Part shown: positions 33,336-42,839 of the stretch, piece by piece
How the letters are laid out: each line of letters starts with the position of its first letter
How positions within the stretch are numbered: position 1 is the first letter of the stretch
Source of the DNA: Roseovarius sp. MMSF_3281
GTDB taxonomy: Bacteria > Pseudomonadota > Alphaproteobacteria > Rhodobacterales > Rhodobacteraceae
Assembly: GCF_030733685.1 (NCBI RefSeq)
Contig: NZ_JASHIM010000003.1
Coordinates: 186,001-250,000, forward strand
Direction: 5' to 3'
Length of the DNA stretch: 64,000 nt
The notes under the pieces: generated by a model
Databases searched by the model: none
Told to the model about the DNA's origin: nothing
Seen by the model: the letters and a program-made list of their open reading frames with translations, nothing else
Translations under genes and position numbers: made by a program

Positions 33336-35845
33336 TCACGGCCGCCCGCATTGCCCGGCGGGAGTTGCGCGGCGGGTTGCGCGGCTTTCGCATCTTCCTG
33401 GCCTGCGTCATCCTTGGGGTGGCGGCCATCGCCGCCGTGGGCACGGTGCGCGAAAGCATCACCCAAGGGCTGGCCCGCGAAGGGGCGACGCTTCTGGGGG
33501 GCGATGCCGAGATCGAGATCACCTATCGTTTCGCCTCTGAGGCCGAGCGCGCATGGATGGAGGACACCGCCCTTCGGGTTTCCGAAGTGGTCGATTTCCG
33601 TTCCATGGTGACCACGCCCGAGGGCGAACGCGGGTTGACCCAGGTGAAGGCCGTCGATGATACCTATCCTTTATTGGGACAGGTCACGCTTGACCCGCCC
33701 ATGCCGCTGGCGCAGGCACTGGACGGGGCCAACGGCCTGCCCGGCGTGGTGATGCACCCGGTTCTGATGGATCGGCTGGGCCTGAGCCCCGGCGAGACCG
33801 TCCGCCTTGGCAGCAAGGAATTTCACCTTTCCGCCCGCCTGACCGGCGAGCCGGACAATGCCACCGCGGGCTTTGGCCTTGGGCCGCGCACCATTCTGCG
33901 CACCTCGGCCCTCGACGGTTCGGGCCTTCTTGCCCCCGGCACGCTTTACAGCAGCGATTACCGGCTGGACCTGCCCGACGATGCCGATCTTTCGGCCATG
34001 GAAGAGGCCGCGCAGGACGCCTTTCCCGACAGCGGCTTTCGCTGGCGCGATGCGCGCAACGGCGCGCCCAACGTGGCCGAATTCGTGGAACGGCTGGGGG
34101 CTTTCCTTGTGCTGGTGGGCCTTTCGGGGCTGGCCGTGGGGGGCGTGGGTATCTCGGCGGCCCTGCGCGCCTATCTTGCCACCAAGACCGAAACCATCGC
34201 CACCCTGCGCACCTTGGGGGCCGACCGTCAGACCGTGTTCCTGACCTACCTTTTGCAGACCGGCACATTGGCGCTTTTCGGCCTTGTCGTCGGCCTTGCG
34301 CTTGGCGTCGGCCTGCCCGTCCTGCTGGCCCCGCTGCTTGAGGCCCGCCTGCCGGTGCCCGCCGCCTTCGCCCCCTACCCCGGCCCGATGGCCGAAGCCG
34401 CGCTTTACAGCATCCTGACGGTGCTTATTTTCACCCTCTGGCCACTGGCCCGGGCGCAGGAAACCCGCGCCGCCAGCCTGTTTCGCGAGGCGCTTTCCGG
34501 CGCGCGCAGCCTGCCGCGCTGGCCCTACTTGTCAGCCATCGCCCTGCTGACCGCGCTGCTTGTCACCGCCGCCGCGTTTTTCTCGGGCAACCTGCCGCTG
34601 ACCCTCTGGACGGCGGGCGGCATTGCCGGGGCCTTGGCGCTTCTGGCGCTGGCCGCTTGGGGCATCCGGCACGCGGCACGGCGCCTGAAGCCGCTGGCCC
34701 GGGGCCGCCCCGCTTTGGGCTGGGCCTTGGCGGCCATTGGCGGGCCGGGCACAACGGCGGGGCCGGTTGTCCTGTCGCTGGGGCTTGGGCTGTCGGTGCT
34801 GGCGGCCGTGGGGCAGATCGACAGCAACCTGCGCGGCGCCATCGCCCGCGATCTGCCCACCCGCGCGCCATCCTATTTCTTCGTCGATATCCAGAAGGAT
34901 CAAATGCCGCAGGTGCGCGACCGCCTTGAGAACGACCCGGCGGTGAGTGGTCTTGACAGCGCGCCGATGCTGCGCGGCATCCTGTCCAAGATCAACGGGG
35001 AACCAGCAACCGAGGTGGCCCCCGGCCATTGGGTTGTCGAAGGGGATCGCGGCATCACCTATGCCGCCACCCTGCCCGAGCGTACGCGGCTGGTCGCGGG
35101 CGAATGGTGGGACCCGGACAACCAAGGCAAACCGCAAGTCAGCTTTGCCGCCGAAGAGGCCGAGGAAATGGGCCTCAAGCTTGGTGATATGCTGACGCTG
35201 AATATTCTTGGCCGCGATATCGAGGCGGAAATCACCTCGCTTCGCGAGGTGGATTTTTCCACCGCCGGGATGGGGTTCATCATGGTGATGAACCCCGCCG
35301 CGATCGAGGCCGCGCCGCATACTTTCATCGCCACCGTCTATGCCGAGCGCGAGGCCGAGGCGCAGATTCTGCGCGATCTGGCCGGGCGTTTCCCCAATAT
35401 CACCGCGATCCGCGTGCGCGATGCGATTGCCCAGGTCTCGGACCTTCTGGCCGGGCTTGCCTCGGCCACCACATGGGGGGCGGCGGCCACCCTGCTGACC
35501 GGATTTCTGGTGCTGATCGGGGCGGCGGCGGCCGATCAATCCGCCCGCACCCGCGAGGCGGCGATTCTGAAAACGCTTGGGGCCACCCGGGCCCGCCTGC
35601 TGGGCAGTCTTGCCTTGCGCGCCGCCCTTCTGGGCGGGGCGGCGGGCCTTGTGGCATTGGCGGCGGGCCTGACCGGCGGCTGGGCCGTCAGCCATTTCGT
35701 CATGGAAACCGATTTCGAGATTGCATGGATCTCGGCGGCGGCCATCATCATCGGTGGCGCGCTTATCAGCCTGTTGGCGGGCTTGGGGTTTGCATGGGCG
35801 CCACTCCGCGCACGGCCCGCCCGTATCCTGCGGGCGCGCGATTGA
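33326..35845 (+). CDS. FtsX-like permease, YbbP type
   Basis: Membrane protein of 839 residues with ten predicted helices arranged as two FtsX modules and a large periplasmic domain between the first helices (residues about 45-265). It starts [17 protein letters not shown] at ATG 33326. It is the partner of the preceding ATPase. YbbAP systems are thought to extract or move hydrophobic molecules across the envelope; the substrate here is unknown, but a lipid-like product handled by the TesA esterase would fit the neighbourhood. Confidence 0.88.
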   Translation: MRLITAARIARRELRGGLRGFRIFLACVILGVAAIAAVGTVRESITQGLAREGATLLGGDAEIEITYRFASEAERAWMEDTALRVSEVVDFRSMVTTPEGERGLTQVKAVDDTYPLLGQVTLDPPMPLAQALDGANGLPGVVMHPVLMDRLGLSPGETVRLGSKEFHLSARLTGEPDNATAGFGLGPRTILRTSALDGSGLLAPGTLYSSDYRLDLPDDADLSAMEEAAQDAFPDSGFRWRDARNGAPNVAEFVERLGAFLVLVGLSGLAVGGVGISAALRAYLATKTETIATLRTLGADRQTVFLTYLLQTGTLALFGLVVGLALGVGLPVLLAPLLEARLPVPAAFAPYPGPMAEAALYSILTVLIFTLWPLARAQETRAASLFREALSGARSLPRWPYLSAIALLTALLVTAAAFFSGNLPLTLWTAGGIAGALALLALAAWGIRHAARRLKPLARGRPALGWALAAIGGPGTTAGPVVLSLGLGLSVLAAVGQIDSNLRGAIARDLPTRAPSYFFVDIQKDQMPQVRDRLENDPAVSGLDSAPMLRGILSKINGEPATEVAPGHWVVEGDRGITYAATLPERTRLVAGEWWDPDNQGKPQVSFAAEEAEEMGLKLGDMLTLNILGRDIEAEITSLREVDFSTAGMGFIMVMNPAAIEAAPHTFIATVYAEREAEAQILRDLAGRFPNITAIRVRDAIAQVSDLLAGLASATTWGAAATLLTGFLVLIGAAAADQSARTREAAILKTLGATRARLLGSLALRAALLGGAAGLVALAAGLTGGWAVSHFVMETDFEIAWISAAAIIIGGALISLLAGLGFAWAPLRARPARILRARD

Positions 35846-35914
35846 CCGCGTTGCACATCACGACCTAAGCTGGCACCCCTTCGCACAACAGCCCCCAAGC
35901 CCGCGGATACCGCC

Positions 35915-36778
35915 ATGACCGATTCCCTGCCCATTCCCCTTACCTCGCTCAGCACCGCGCAGAAGACCGCGTTGATCAACCTTGTGCGGCGCACCGCCAA
36001 GGCCGAGATCATGCCGCGGTTTCGCAACCTTGGGCATGCCGACATCTCGGCCAAATCCTCGCCCTACGACCTGGTGACCGAGGCCGATCTGGCCGCCGAG
36101 GCCATGCTGGCGCGCGGCATCCAGGGCATGTTTCCCCATGCCCTCGTGGTCGGCGAAGAAGCCAGCAGCACCGACCCCGAGTTGCGCGGCAAGATCGACG
36201 AGGCCGAGCTTGCCTTTATCCTCGACCCGGTGGACGGCACGTGGAATTTCGCCCATGGGCTGCCGCTTTTCGGGGTGATCCTTGCCGCCACCCGTTTCGG
36301 CAAGCCGGTTTTCGGCCTGCTTTACGATCCGGTGATGGACGATTGGATTACCGCCGATCTGGAGACCGCCGCGCATCTGTCGCGCAGCATGGGGGCGGCG
36401 CGGCCCCTTTCGGTGTCGCGCGGGGGCGATATCGACTCGCTTTCGGGGTATGTCCACCTTTACCTGATGCCGCAGGAGGTGCAGGCGCAAATGGCCAGCC
36501 GCCTGCCCGACTTTGCCCGCACCCTGATGTTGCGTTGCTCGTGCCACGAATACCGGACGCTGGCGCAAGGCGGGATGGATTTTGCCCTGTCCAGCGTGCC
36601 CAACCCGTGGGATCACGCCGCGGGCCTGTTGATTTGCCAACAGGCGGGCGGGGTGGCGCGGATGCTGGATGGCCGCGATTATAACGCCGGGATCACCGAG
36701 GGGCATATCCTGACCGCGCCGGACGAGGACACATGGAACCGCCTGCGCAATCACTTCGCTTTCTTGCTGGACGACTAA
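35915..36778 (+). CDS. Inositol monophosphatase family protein, histidinol-phosphatase-like
   Basis: Protein of 287 residues. The metal-binding motifs are complete: GEE at 80-82, DPVDGTWNF at 104-112 and PWDHAAG near the C-terminus. It may be a HisN-type histidinol phosphatase or a general inositol-phosphate phosphatase; I cannot separate these. It follows the FtsX-like gene with a 69-bp gap on the same strand. Confidence 0.83.
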   Translation: MTDSLPIPLTSLSTAQKTALINLVRRTAKAEIMPRFRNLGHADISAKSSPYDLVTEADLAAEAMLARGIQGMFPHALVVGEEASSTDPELRGKIDEAELAFILDPVDGTWNFAHGLPLFGVILAATRFGKPVFGLLYDPVMDDWITADLETAAHLSRSMGAARPLSVSRGGDIDSLSGYVHLYLMPQEVQAQMASRLPDFARTLMLRCSCHEYRTLAQGGMDFALSSVPNPWDHAAGLLICQQAGGVARMLDGRDYNAGITEGHILTAPDEDTWNRLRNHFAFLLDD

Positions 36779-36781
36779 AAA

Positions 36782-36809
36782 GGGGTGGCTTTCCGACGAA
36801 AGCCACCCC
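36782..36809 (-). terminator. Terminator of the gcvTHP operon
   Basis: A 12-bp perfect stem GGGGTGGCTTTC / GAAAGCCACCCC with a four-base loop. On the minus strand it is followed by TTTTT, 29 bp after the gcvP stop. It lies between convergent genes and may act in both directions. Confidence 0.9.
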
Positions 36810-36838
36810 GCGATGCATCGCCCTAGATTGGTCAGGGC

Positions 36839-39688
36839 CTATTCCGCCGCTTCGGCATAATCCTCCATCGGCGGGCAGGTGCAGACCAGGTGCCGGTCGC
36901 CATAGACGTTATCGACCCGGTTCACCGGCGGCCAGTATTTATCCACCCGGAAGGCCCCCGGCGGGAAGCAGGCCTGTTCGCGGCTATAGGGCCGATCCCA
37001 GTCCTTGACCAAATCCTCCATGGTGTGCGGCGCGTGCTTGAGCGGGTTGTTGTCGCGGTCGATATTGCCCTCTTCGATCTCGCGGATTTCCTTGCGGATC
37101 GACAACATCGCATCGCAGAATCGGTCCAATTCGGCCTTGGTCTCGGATTCCGTCGGCTCGATCATCAGCGTCCCGGCCACCGGCCAACTCATGGTTGGCG
37201 CGTGAAACCCGTTGTCCATCAGGCGCTTGGCGATATCGTCCACCGTCACGCCCGCGCTTTCGGCGAAGGGGCGGGTGTCGACGATGCATTCATGCGCCAC
37301 GCGGCCATTGCGGCCCTTGTAAAGAACGTCATAGGAGCCTTCGAGGCGCTTGGCGATATAGTTGGCATTGAGGATGGCGACCCGCGTTGCCTGTGTCAGG
37401 CCCTCACCGCCCATAAGCAGGCAATAGGCCCAACTGATCGGCAGGATCGAGGGCGATCCGAAAGGCGCGGCACTTACCGGCCCTTCCGCGCCGCCGGTTT
37501 GCGGGTGCCCCGGCAGATGCGGCGCCAGATGCGCCTTCACGCCGATCGGCCCCATGCCCGGGCCGCCGCCGCCATGCGGGATGCAGAAGGTCTTGTGCAG
37601 GTTCAAATGGCTTACGTCGCCGCCAAGATCGCCGGGGCGGCTTAGCCCGACCATGGCATTAAGGTTGGCCCCGTCGATATAGACCTGCCCGCCGTGGTCA
37701 TGGGTGATCTGGCAAATCTCTTTCACGCCTTCCTCGAACACGCCATGGGTGCTGGGATAGGTGATCATGCAGCCCGCCAGGTTCTCGGAATGCTGCTCGG
37801 CCTTGGCGCGGAAATCCGCGATGTCGATGTCGCCGTTTTCATCCGACTTCACCGGCACGACCTTCCAGCCCACCATTTGCGCACTGGCCGGGTTGGTGCC
37901 ATGGGCGCTCATCGGGATAAGACAGATATTGCGATGCCCTTCGCCATTGGCCCGGTGATAGGCGGCAATGGTCAGAAGGCCCGCGTATTCCCCCTGTGCG
38001 CCCGAATTGGGCTGCATCGACAGGTCGTCATAGCCGGTGATCTCGCACAGCTTGGCCGACAAATCGCGGATCATCTCAAGATAGCCCTCGGCCTGATCTT
38101 CCGGGCAGAAGGGGTGCAGCCGCGAAAACTCGCGCCAACTCACCGGCATCATCTCGGCCGCTGAATTCAGCTTCATCGTGCAAGACCCCAGCGGGATCAT
38201 CGCCCGGTCCAACGCCAGATCCCGATCCGCCAAGCGCCGCATGTAGCGCATCATCTCGGTCTCGGCCCGGTTCATGTGGAAAATCGGGTGGGTCAGGTAC
38301 TCGGACGCGCGGTGCATATCCTCGGGGATGCGATACTCGGGCGTGAAATCATCGTCCTGCTGTTTGATCCCGAAAGCTCGCCAGACGGCCTCGACCGTTG
38401 CCGGGCGCGCGGCTTCGTCCATGGAAATGCCGACCCGGCGCTCGCCCACGCGGCGCAGGTTCACGCCCTCGTCCACAGCCGATTTCAGAACCGCCGATTG
38501 CAGCGGCCCCACGTCCACGGTGATCGTGTCGAAAAACACCTTCGGATCCACCTTGAAGCCCGCCGCCTCAAGCCCCTTGGCCAGACGCACGGTCTTGCGG
38601 TGAATCCGCTGCGCGATGGCCTTGAGGCCCTTGGGCCCATGAAACACCCCGTACATCGACGCCATGACCGCCAGCAGCGCCTGCGCGGTGCAGACATTGC
38701 TGGTCGCCTTCTCGCGCCGGATATGCTGTTCGCGGGTTTGCAGGGACAGCCGGTACGCCTTGTTGCCGTGGCTATCCACCGAAACACCCACGATCCGCCC
38801 CGGCATCGACCGCTTGTAGGCATCGCGACAGGCCATGTAGGCCGCGTGCGGCCCGCCGTACCCCATCGGCACGCCGAAGCGCTGCGTGCTGCCCACGGCC
38901 ATATCGGCATCCATGGCACCGGGTTCTTTCAACAGGGTCAGGGCCAGGGGATCGGCGGCCAGGATGCCAATCGCCTTGTGTTCGTGCAGGGCGGCAATAT
39001 GGCTGGTGAAATCGCGCACATGCCCATAGGTGCCGGGATACTGGAAGATCGCGCCAAAGACCTTGTCGGCCTCCAGCTTGTCGGGGTTGCCGACGATCAC
39101 CTCGATGCCCAGCGGTTCGGCCCGGGTTTTCATCACCGCGATATTCTGCGGATGGCAATCACGATCCACGAAAAACGCCTTGGCCTTCGATTTGGCCACC
39201 CGCTGTGCCATGGTCATCGCCTCGGCACAGGCCGTCGCCTCGTCCAGCAACGAGGCATTGGCAATCTCAAGCCCGGTAAGGTCGCTGATCATGGTCTGGT
39301 AATTCAACAGCGCCTCAAGCCGCCCTTGGCTGATCTCGGGCTGATAGGGGGTATAGGCGGTGTACCACGCGGGGTTTTCAAGAATATTGCGCTGAATCGC
39401 CGGGGGCGTCACGGTACCGTAGTACCCTTGCCCGATCAGCGAGGTCAGAACCTTGTTCTTGCCCGCCGTCATCCGCATCTTGTGCATCAACTCGCGCTCG
39501 GACAGCGGTTTGCCGAAATCAAGCGCTGCGTCCTGACGGATGGATTTCGGAACGGTCTCGTCGACCAGCCCCTCAAGGCTTTTCGCCCCCAAGACCTCCA
39601 GCATCTCGCCCATTTCCTCGGGCGAGGGGCCGATATGGCGGCGGTTGGCGAAATCATACGGCAGGTAATCCGTTGGTTCGAACGGCAT
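36839..39688 (-). CDS. gcvP: Glycine dehydrogenase (decarboxylating), P protein
   Basis: Full-length P protein of 949 residues, a fused N- and C-half type. The PLP lysine lies in [18 protein letters not shown], with the glycine-rich loop following. It decarboxylates glycine and hands the aminomethyl group to GcvH. Third gene of gcvT-gcvH-gcvP; a 203-bp gap with inverted repeats separates it from gcvH. Confidence 0.97.
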   Translation of the reverse strand: MPFEPTDYLPYDFANRRHIGPSPEEMGEMLEVLGAKSLEGLVDETVPKSIRQDAALDFGKPLSERELMHKMRMTAGKNKVLTSLIGQGYYGTVTPPAIQRNILENPAWYTAYTPYQPEISQGRLEALLNYQTMISDLTGLEIANASLLDEATACAEAMTMAQRVAKSKAKAFFVDRDCHPQNIAVMKTRAEPLGIEVIVGNPDKLEADKVFGAIFQYPGTYGHVRDFTSHIAALHEHKAIGILAADPLALTLLKEPGAMDADMAVGSTQRFGVPMGYGGPHAAYMACRDAYKRSMPGRIVGVSVDSHGNKAYRLSLQTREQHIRREKATSNVCTAQALLAVMASMYGVFHGPKGLKAIAQRIHRKTVRLAKGLEAAGFKVDPKVFFDTITVDVGPLQSAVLKSAVDEGVNLRRVGERRVGISMDEAARPATVEAVWRAFGIKQQDDDFTPEYRIPEDMHRASEYLTHPIFHMNRAETEMMRYMRRLADRDLALDRAMIPLGSCTMKLNSAAEMMPVSWREFSRLHPFCPEDQAEGYLEMIRDLSAKLCEITGYDDLSMQPNSGAQGEYAGLLTIAAYHRANGEGHRNICLIPMSAHGTNPASAQMVGWKVVPVKSDENGDIDIADFRAKAEQHSENLAGCMITYPSTHGVFEEGVKEICQITHDHGGQVYIDGANLNAMVGLSRPGDLGGDVSHLNLHKTFCIPHGGGGPGMGPIGVKAHLAPHLPGHPQTGGAEGPVSAAPFGSPSILPISWAYCLLMGGEGLTQATRVAILNANYIAKRLEGSYDVLYKGRNGRVAHECIVDTRPFAESAGVTVDDIAKRLMDNGFHAPTMSWPVAGTLMIEPTESETKAELDRFCDAMLSIRKEIREIEEGNIDRDNNPLKHAPHTMEDLVKDWDRPYSREQACFPPGAFRVDKYWPPVNRVDNVYGDRHLVCTCPPMEDYAEAAE

Positions 39689-39738
39689 CTTTCATGCTCC
39701 CCGGGCGGGCTTCCACCGCCCCTGTTTCATCTTTCCAA

Positions 39739-39853
39739 AAAGCGTTTCGCCGTTAACCTGTGACATCAGATGAAGGCGAAACGCGCGCACCGATCAAGTG
39801 CTGCACGGCATTTCACGAAAAGCTGCGTTCAGGTTTTTCGTGAAACGCTTTAA
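39739..39853. repeat. Inverted repeats between gcvH and gcvP
   Basis: GCGTTTCGCC (39742-39751) pairs with GGCGAAACGC (39775-39784). TTTCACGAAAA (39811-39821) pairs with TTTTCGTGAAA (39835-39845). The outer ends AAAGCGTTTC (39739-39748) and GAAACGCTTT (39843-39852) also match each other, so alternative pairings are possible. Confidence 0.7.
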
Positions 39854-39891
39854 ATACTCTCGCCGGAGGCATCCCCGGGCGGCCAGAGGCG

Positions 39892-40251
39892 TCAGCCCAC
39901 GAAGTCCTTATAGGCCGCTTCATCCATGTAATCGTCCATCTGGCTGAGGTCGCTGGGCTTGATCTTGAAGAACCACGCATCGCCCGTGGGATCATCGTTC
40001 ACCTTGCCTGGCTCATCGACCAGCGCCTCGTTCACCTCGGTGATCTCGCCGTCCAGCGGGGCCAGGATATCGCTGGCGGCCTTGACGCTTTCGATCACCA
40101 CGATCTCGTCGTCCTTGGCCACCTCGCCGCCCACTTCGGGCAGTTCCACGAAGACCACATCGCCCAGTTGCTCGCTGGCGTGCTCGGTGATGCCCACGAC
40201 CACGACGTCACCCTCAACGCGCAGCCATTCGTGTTCTTCGGTAAATTTCAT
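39892..40251 (-). CDS. gcvH: Glycine cleavage system H protein
   Basis: Protein of 119 residues. The lipoyl lysine is K57 in [11 protein letters not shown]. It shuttles the aminomethyl group among the P, T and L proteins. It starts 19 bp after the gcvT stop. Confidence 0.97.
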   Translation of the reverse strand: MKFTEEHEWLRVEGDVVVVGITEHASEQLGDVVFVELPEVGGEVAKDDEIVVIESVKAASDILAPLDGEITEVNEALVDEPGKVNDDPTGDAWFFKIKPSDLSQMDDYMDEAAYKDFVG

Positions 40252-40270
40252 TGCTGTCTCTCCCTGTGTG

Positions 40271-41398
40271 TCAGCGTTTGAAGTTGGCCGGGGTAAAGGG
40301 CAGGGCCGCCACCGTCACCGGCTGTCGTTTGCCCCGAACCTCCCCGAAAAGCTTTGTACCTTCGGCGGCTTGGTCACCGGGGACATACCCCATCGACATC
40401 GGCCCGCCAATCGTCGGCCCGAAGGCGCCCGATGTGACCGCGCCTATCGGCGCACCACCCTCAGGCCCGGCGTAAATCTCGGTGCCTTCGCGCATCGGCG
40501 CGCGCCCCTCGGGGCGCAGGCCCACGCGGCGGCGCGGTGCGCCGTTTTCCAACTGGTCAAGAATCACGTCAGCGCCCGGGAAACCGCCCTCGCGCTCGCC
40601 GCCCTTGCGGCGCGTTTTTTGAATGGCCCAGGACAGGGCCGCTTCCACCGGTGTCGTGCTTTCGTCGATGTCATGGCCATAAAGGCAAAGCCCGCCTTCC
40701 AACCGCAGGCTATCGCGCGCGCCAAGGCCGATGGGTTCCACCTCTTCCTCGGCCAACAGGGCGCGGGCAAGGCCCTCGGCCTGATCTGCCGTGACGGACA
40801 CTTCATAGCCATCTTCGCCGGTATAGCCCGAACGTGAAATCCAAAGCTCGCCAAAGGGGCTTTCCATCACGGCCACATCCATGAAACGCATCCCGGCCAC
40901 GCCCGGCACCAGCCGCGCCAGAACCGCCTCGGCCTGTGGGCCTTGCAAAGCCAGAAGCGCGCGGTCGGTGATCTCTTCCACCTCGCAGCCCGGCAGGCCC
41001 GCACGCATGTGGGCGATATCGGCCTTTTTGCAGGCCGCGTTGACCACCACGAACAGATGATCGTCCCGGTTGGCCAGCATCAGGTCGTCCAGAATTCCGC
41101 CCTGGTCGTTGGTGAACATCGCGTATCGCTGCCGCCCCTCGGCCAAACCCAGCACGCTGACCGGCACAAGACCCTCCATCGCGCGGGCTGCCTCGTCATA
41201 GCCGCCCGGCGCCCGTACGATCACCTGCCCCATGTGGCTGACGTCGAACAGGCCCGCCGCCGCGCGACAGTGCAGATGTTCCTTCATCACGCCCAGCGTG
41301 TACTGAACCGGCATATCATAGCCCGCGAAGGGCACCATCTTGGCCCCCAACTCCACATGCAGGTCGTGAAGGGGCGTTTGGCGCAAGGCGTCGGTCAT
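40271..41398 (-). CDS. gcvT: Aminomethyltransferase, T protein of glycine cleavage
   Basis: Protein of 375 residues starting [33 protein letters not shown]. The folate-site region FDVSHMGQV and the conserved [10 protein letters not shown] are present. It transfers the methylene group to tetrahydrofolate and releases ammonia. The frame stays open upstream into the riboswitch but the family start and GGGAGA fix ATG 41398. Confidence 0.96.
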   Translation of the reverse strand: MTDALRQTPLHDLHVELGAKMVPFAGYDMPVQYTLGVMKEHLHCRAAAGLFDVSHMGQVIVRAPGGYDEAARAMEGLVPVSVLGLAEGRQRYAMFTNDQGGILDDLMLANRDDHLFVVVNAACKKADIAHMRAGLPGCEVEEITDRALLALQGPQAEAVLARLVPGVAGMRFMDVAVMESPFGELWISRSGYTGEDGYEVSVTADQAEGLARALLAEEEVEPIGLGARDSLRLEGGLCLYGHDIDESTTPVEAALSWAIQKTRRKGGEREGGFPGADVILDQLENGAPRRRVGLRPEGRAPMREGTEIYAGPEGGAPIGAVTSGAFGPTIGGPMSMGYVPGDQAAEGTKLFGEVRGKRQPVTVAALPFTPANFKR

Positions 41399-41479
41399 CG
41401 GGTCGTCTCCCAAGTCTGCGCCGTTTGATGAGGTATCAATCCGGCATCGGTTCCGCACGTGCCCGTCAGGCCGCACAAC

Positions 41480-41642
41480 GATGCCCCCTCTGTCCTTTGG
41501 CCTGAGATCGCTATCCCTTCGGCGCCCCGACACTGTGTCAGGATCTCTCCAGAGTTTGTCTTAAATCGAATGGTCCCTGTTGCCTGAGAGTTTCCGGGGC
41601 GGTTGCTCCTTCGGCACCGGCAAAGCCGGTTCTCCCATCCGA
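41480..41642 (-). ncRNA. Tandem glycine riboswitch upstream of gcvT
   Basis: On the minus strand two aptamers follow each other. The first runs from GGGAGAACC through GCCGAAGGAGCAA to CTCTCAGGCAACAGGGACC. The second runs from CTCTGGAGAG through GCGCCGAAGGGATAGC to ATCTCAGGCCAAAGGACAGAGG. The paired conserved CUCUCAGGC/AUCUCAGGC and GCCGAAGG blocks are diagnostic of the cooperative tandem class. Glycine binding should turn on gcvTHP. A TTGAT/ATCAA hairpin at 41428-41442 may belong to the expression platform. Confidence 0.93.
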
Positions 41643-41676
41643 TTTGCGTGAAGGGTATTATACAAACAGGGGTGCT

Positions 41677-42129
41677 TCAAGCCCGTTCGTGACAGGCCGC
41701 CGGCATGAACAGCTCCATCAACGGTGCATTGTCGCAAACCAAGGCGTCCAGCGTGACACTGTCCAGATGCGCGTAGAACGCCTCGGCCGCATCGGCAATC
41801 GCCAGCTTCAGGCGGCAGGCATCGACCAAGGGGCAGGTATTGTCGACATCGGCAAAACACTCGGCCAAAGGCACATTCGCCTCCAGTTTGCGAAAGACAT
41901 CGCCGATCACGATTTTTTCTGCCGCACGGCCAAGGGCAATTCCCCCGCTGCGCCCCCTCTGGGTATGCAGGAAATCCAGTTGCGCCAGACGGTTGATCAC
42001 CTGCGCCAGATGGCTTTCCGAGGTATTGCAGCGCCCGGCAATCTCGGATTTGGTCACCAGCCTGTCGGCATTGGCGGCACAAAACATCAACACGCGGATC
42101 GCGATATTGGTGCGTTTGGTGATGCGCAT
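41677..42129 (-). CDS. nsrR: Rrf2-family iron-sulfur regulator, NsrR-like
   Basis: Protein of 150 residues with an N-terminal winged helix (MRITKRTNIAIRVLMFCA, recognition helix CNTSESHLAQVINRLAQL). Three cysteines, C91, C99 and C105, are spaced x7 and x5, close to the cluster ligands of NsrR. NsrR is a nitric-oxide sensor that loses repression when its cluster is nitrosylated. GAGGGG precedes the ATG. The divergent promoter region holds an NsrR-type inverted repeat and an FNR-like site, supporting the assignment and autoregulation. Confidence 0.8.
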   Translation of the reverse strand: MRITKRTNIAIRVLMFCAANADRLVTKSEIAGRCNTSESHLAQVINRLAQLDFLHTQRGRSGGIALGRAAEKIVIGDVFRKLEANVPLAECFADVDNTCPLVDACRLKLAIADAAEAFYAHLDSVTLDALVCDNAPLMELFMPAACHERA

Positions 42130-42187
42130 GGTGACCCCTCATTTGCTTGAACCTGTCCGAAACTGCCTGCAAAACAGGCCTATCAAC

Positions 42188-42236
42188 ATGACTCAGATCA
42201 AACGTGGGCCAGAAAGATACATGAAACATGCATATT
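42188..42236. promoter_or_regulatory. FNR-like and NsrR-like sites between nsrR and the divergent gene
   Basis: AAGATACAT (42214-42222), five bases, then ATGCATATT (42228-42236) has the 9-5-9 layout of NsrR operators, with 7 of 9 positions symmetric. ATGAC-N4-ATCAA at 42188-42201 has one perfect FNR half-site. The NsrR-like site covers the predicted start codon of the divergent gene (42221). Confidence 0.6.
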
Positions 42237-42787
42237 TCTTCGGCTACGGCAGCCTTGTGAATCGCGACACCCACGCCTTTGCCGAAGCCCATACCGCCCG
42301 CCTCAGCGGTTGGAAACGCATCTGGCGGCATACCAGCCTGCGACCGGTGGCTTACCTTACCGTGGTGCCCGACGCCGACAGCGAGATCGACGGGCTGATC
42401 GCTGCCGTGCCGGGCGATGACTGGGCCGCGCTGGACGAGCGCGAACGCGCCTACACCCGCGTGCCCGCCGCGCATCAGGTCACCCATACCCTCACTCACC
42501 AGCCCGAGATCGCGGTCTATTCCATCCCCGATGGCGCCCACGGCCAGCCAACCGAAACACACCCTGCCCTGCTCAGTTATATCGACGTGGTGGTCCAAGG
42601 CTACCTGCGCGAATTCGGCGAGGAGGGCGCACGCGCCTTTTTCGACACGACCGATGGCTGGGACACCCCCGTTCTGGATGACCGGGCCGATCCGGTTTAT
42701 CCCCGCCACCGCATCCTTTCCCCCGATGAACGCGCCTTCGTGAGCGACGAGTTGGCCCGGCGCGATATTCGCCTGATCCGCCGCTAA
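42221..42787 (+). CDS. Gamma-glutamylcyclotransferase-like protein
   Basis: Protein of 188 residues with the GGCT/AIG2-like signature FFGYGSLVN at its N-terminus. The acidic catalytic residue may be within LDERERAY. Family members cleave gamma-glutamyl peptides or glutathione to 5-oxoproline; bacterial members are often uncharacterised. ATG 42221 keeps the signature, although it lies inside a putative NsrR site; ATG 42188 in the same frame is an alternative. No strong ribosome site is visible for either. Confidence 0.75.
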   Translation: MKHAYFFGYGSLVNRDTHAFAEAHTARLSGWKRIWRHTSLRPVAYLTVVPDADSEIDGLIAAVPGDDWAALDERERAYTRVPAAHQVTHTLTHQPEIAVYSIPDGAHGQPTETHPALLSYIDVVVQGYLREFGEEGARAFFDTTDGWDTPVLDDRADPVYPRHRILSPDERAFVSDELARRDIRLIRR

Positions 42788-42839
42788 AGCGACTGGACCC
42801 TTCCCCCGGCTTGCCCCATTCTGGCGCAAACAAGGGGAC

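Noticed and set aside
34532..35695. 387-residue minus-strand frame opposite the FtsX-like permease
   Set aside because: Low-complexity Arg/Gly/Gln composition and no ribosome site or motif; the permease frame is clearly coding.
41428..41442. TTGAT-N5-ATCAA as an FNR box upstream of gcvT
   Set aside because: Spacer is five bases, not four, and it lies downstream of the riboswitch; more likely part of the expression platform.
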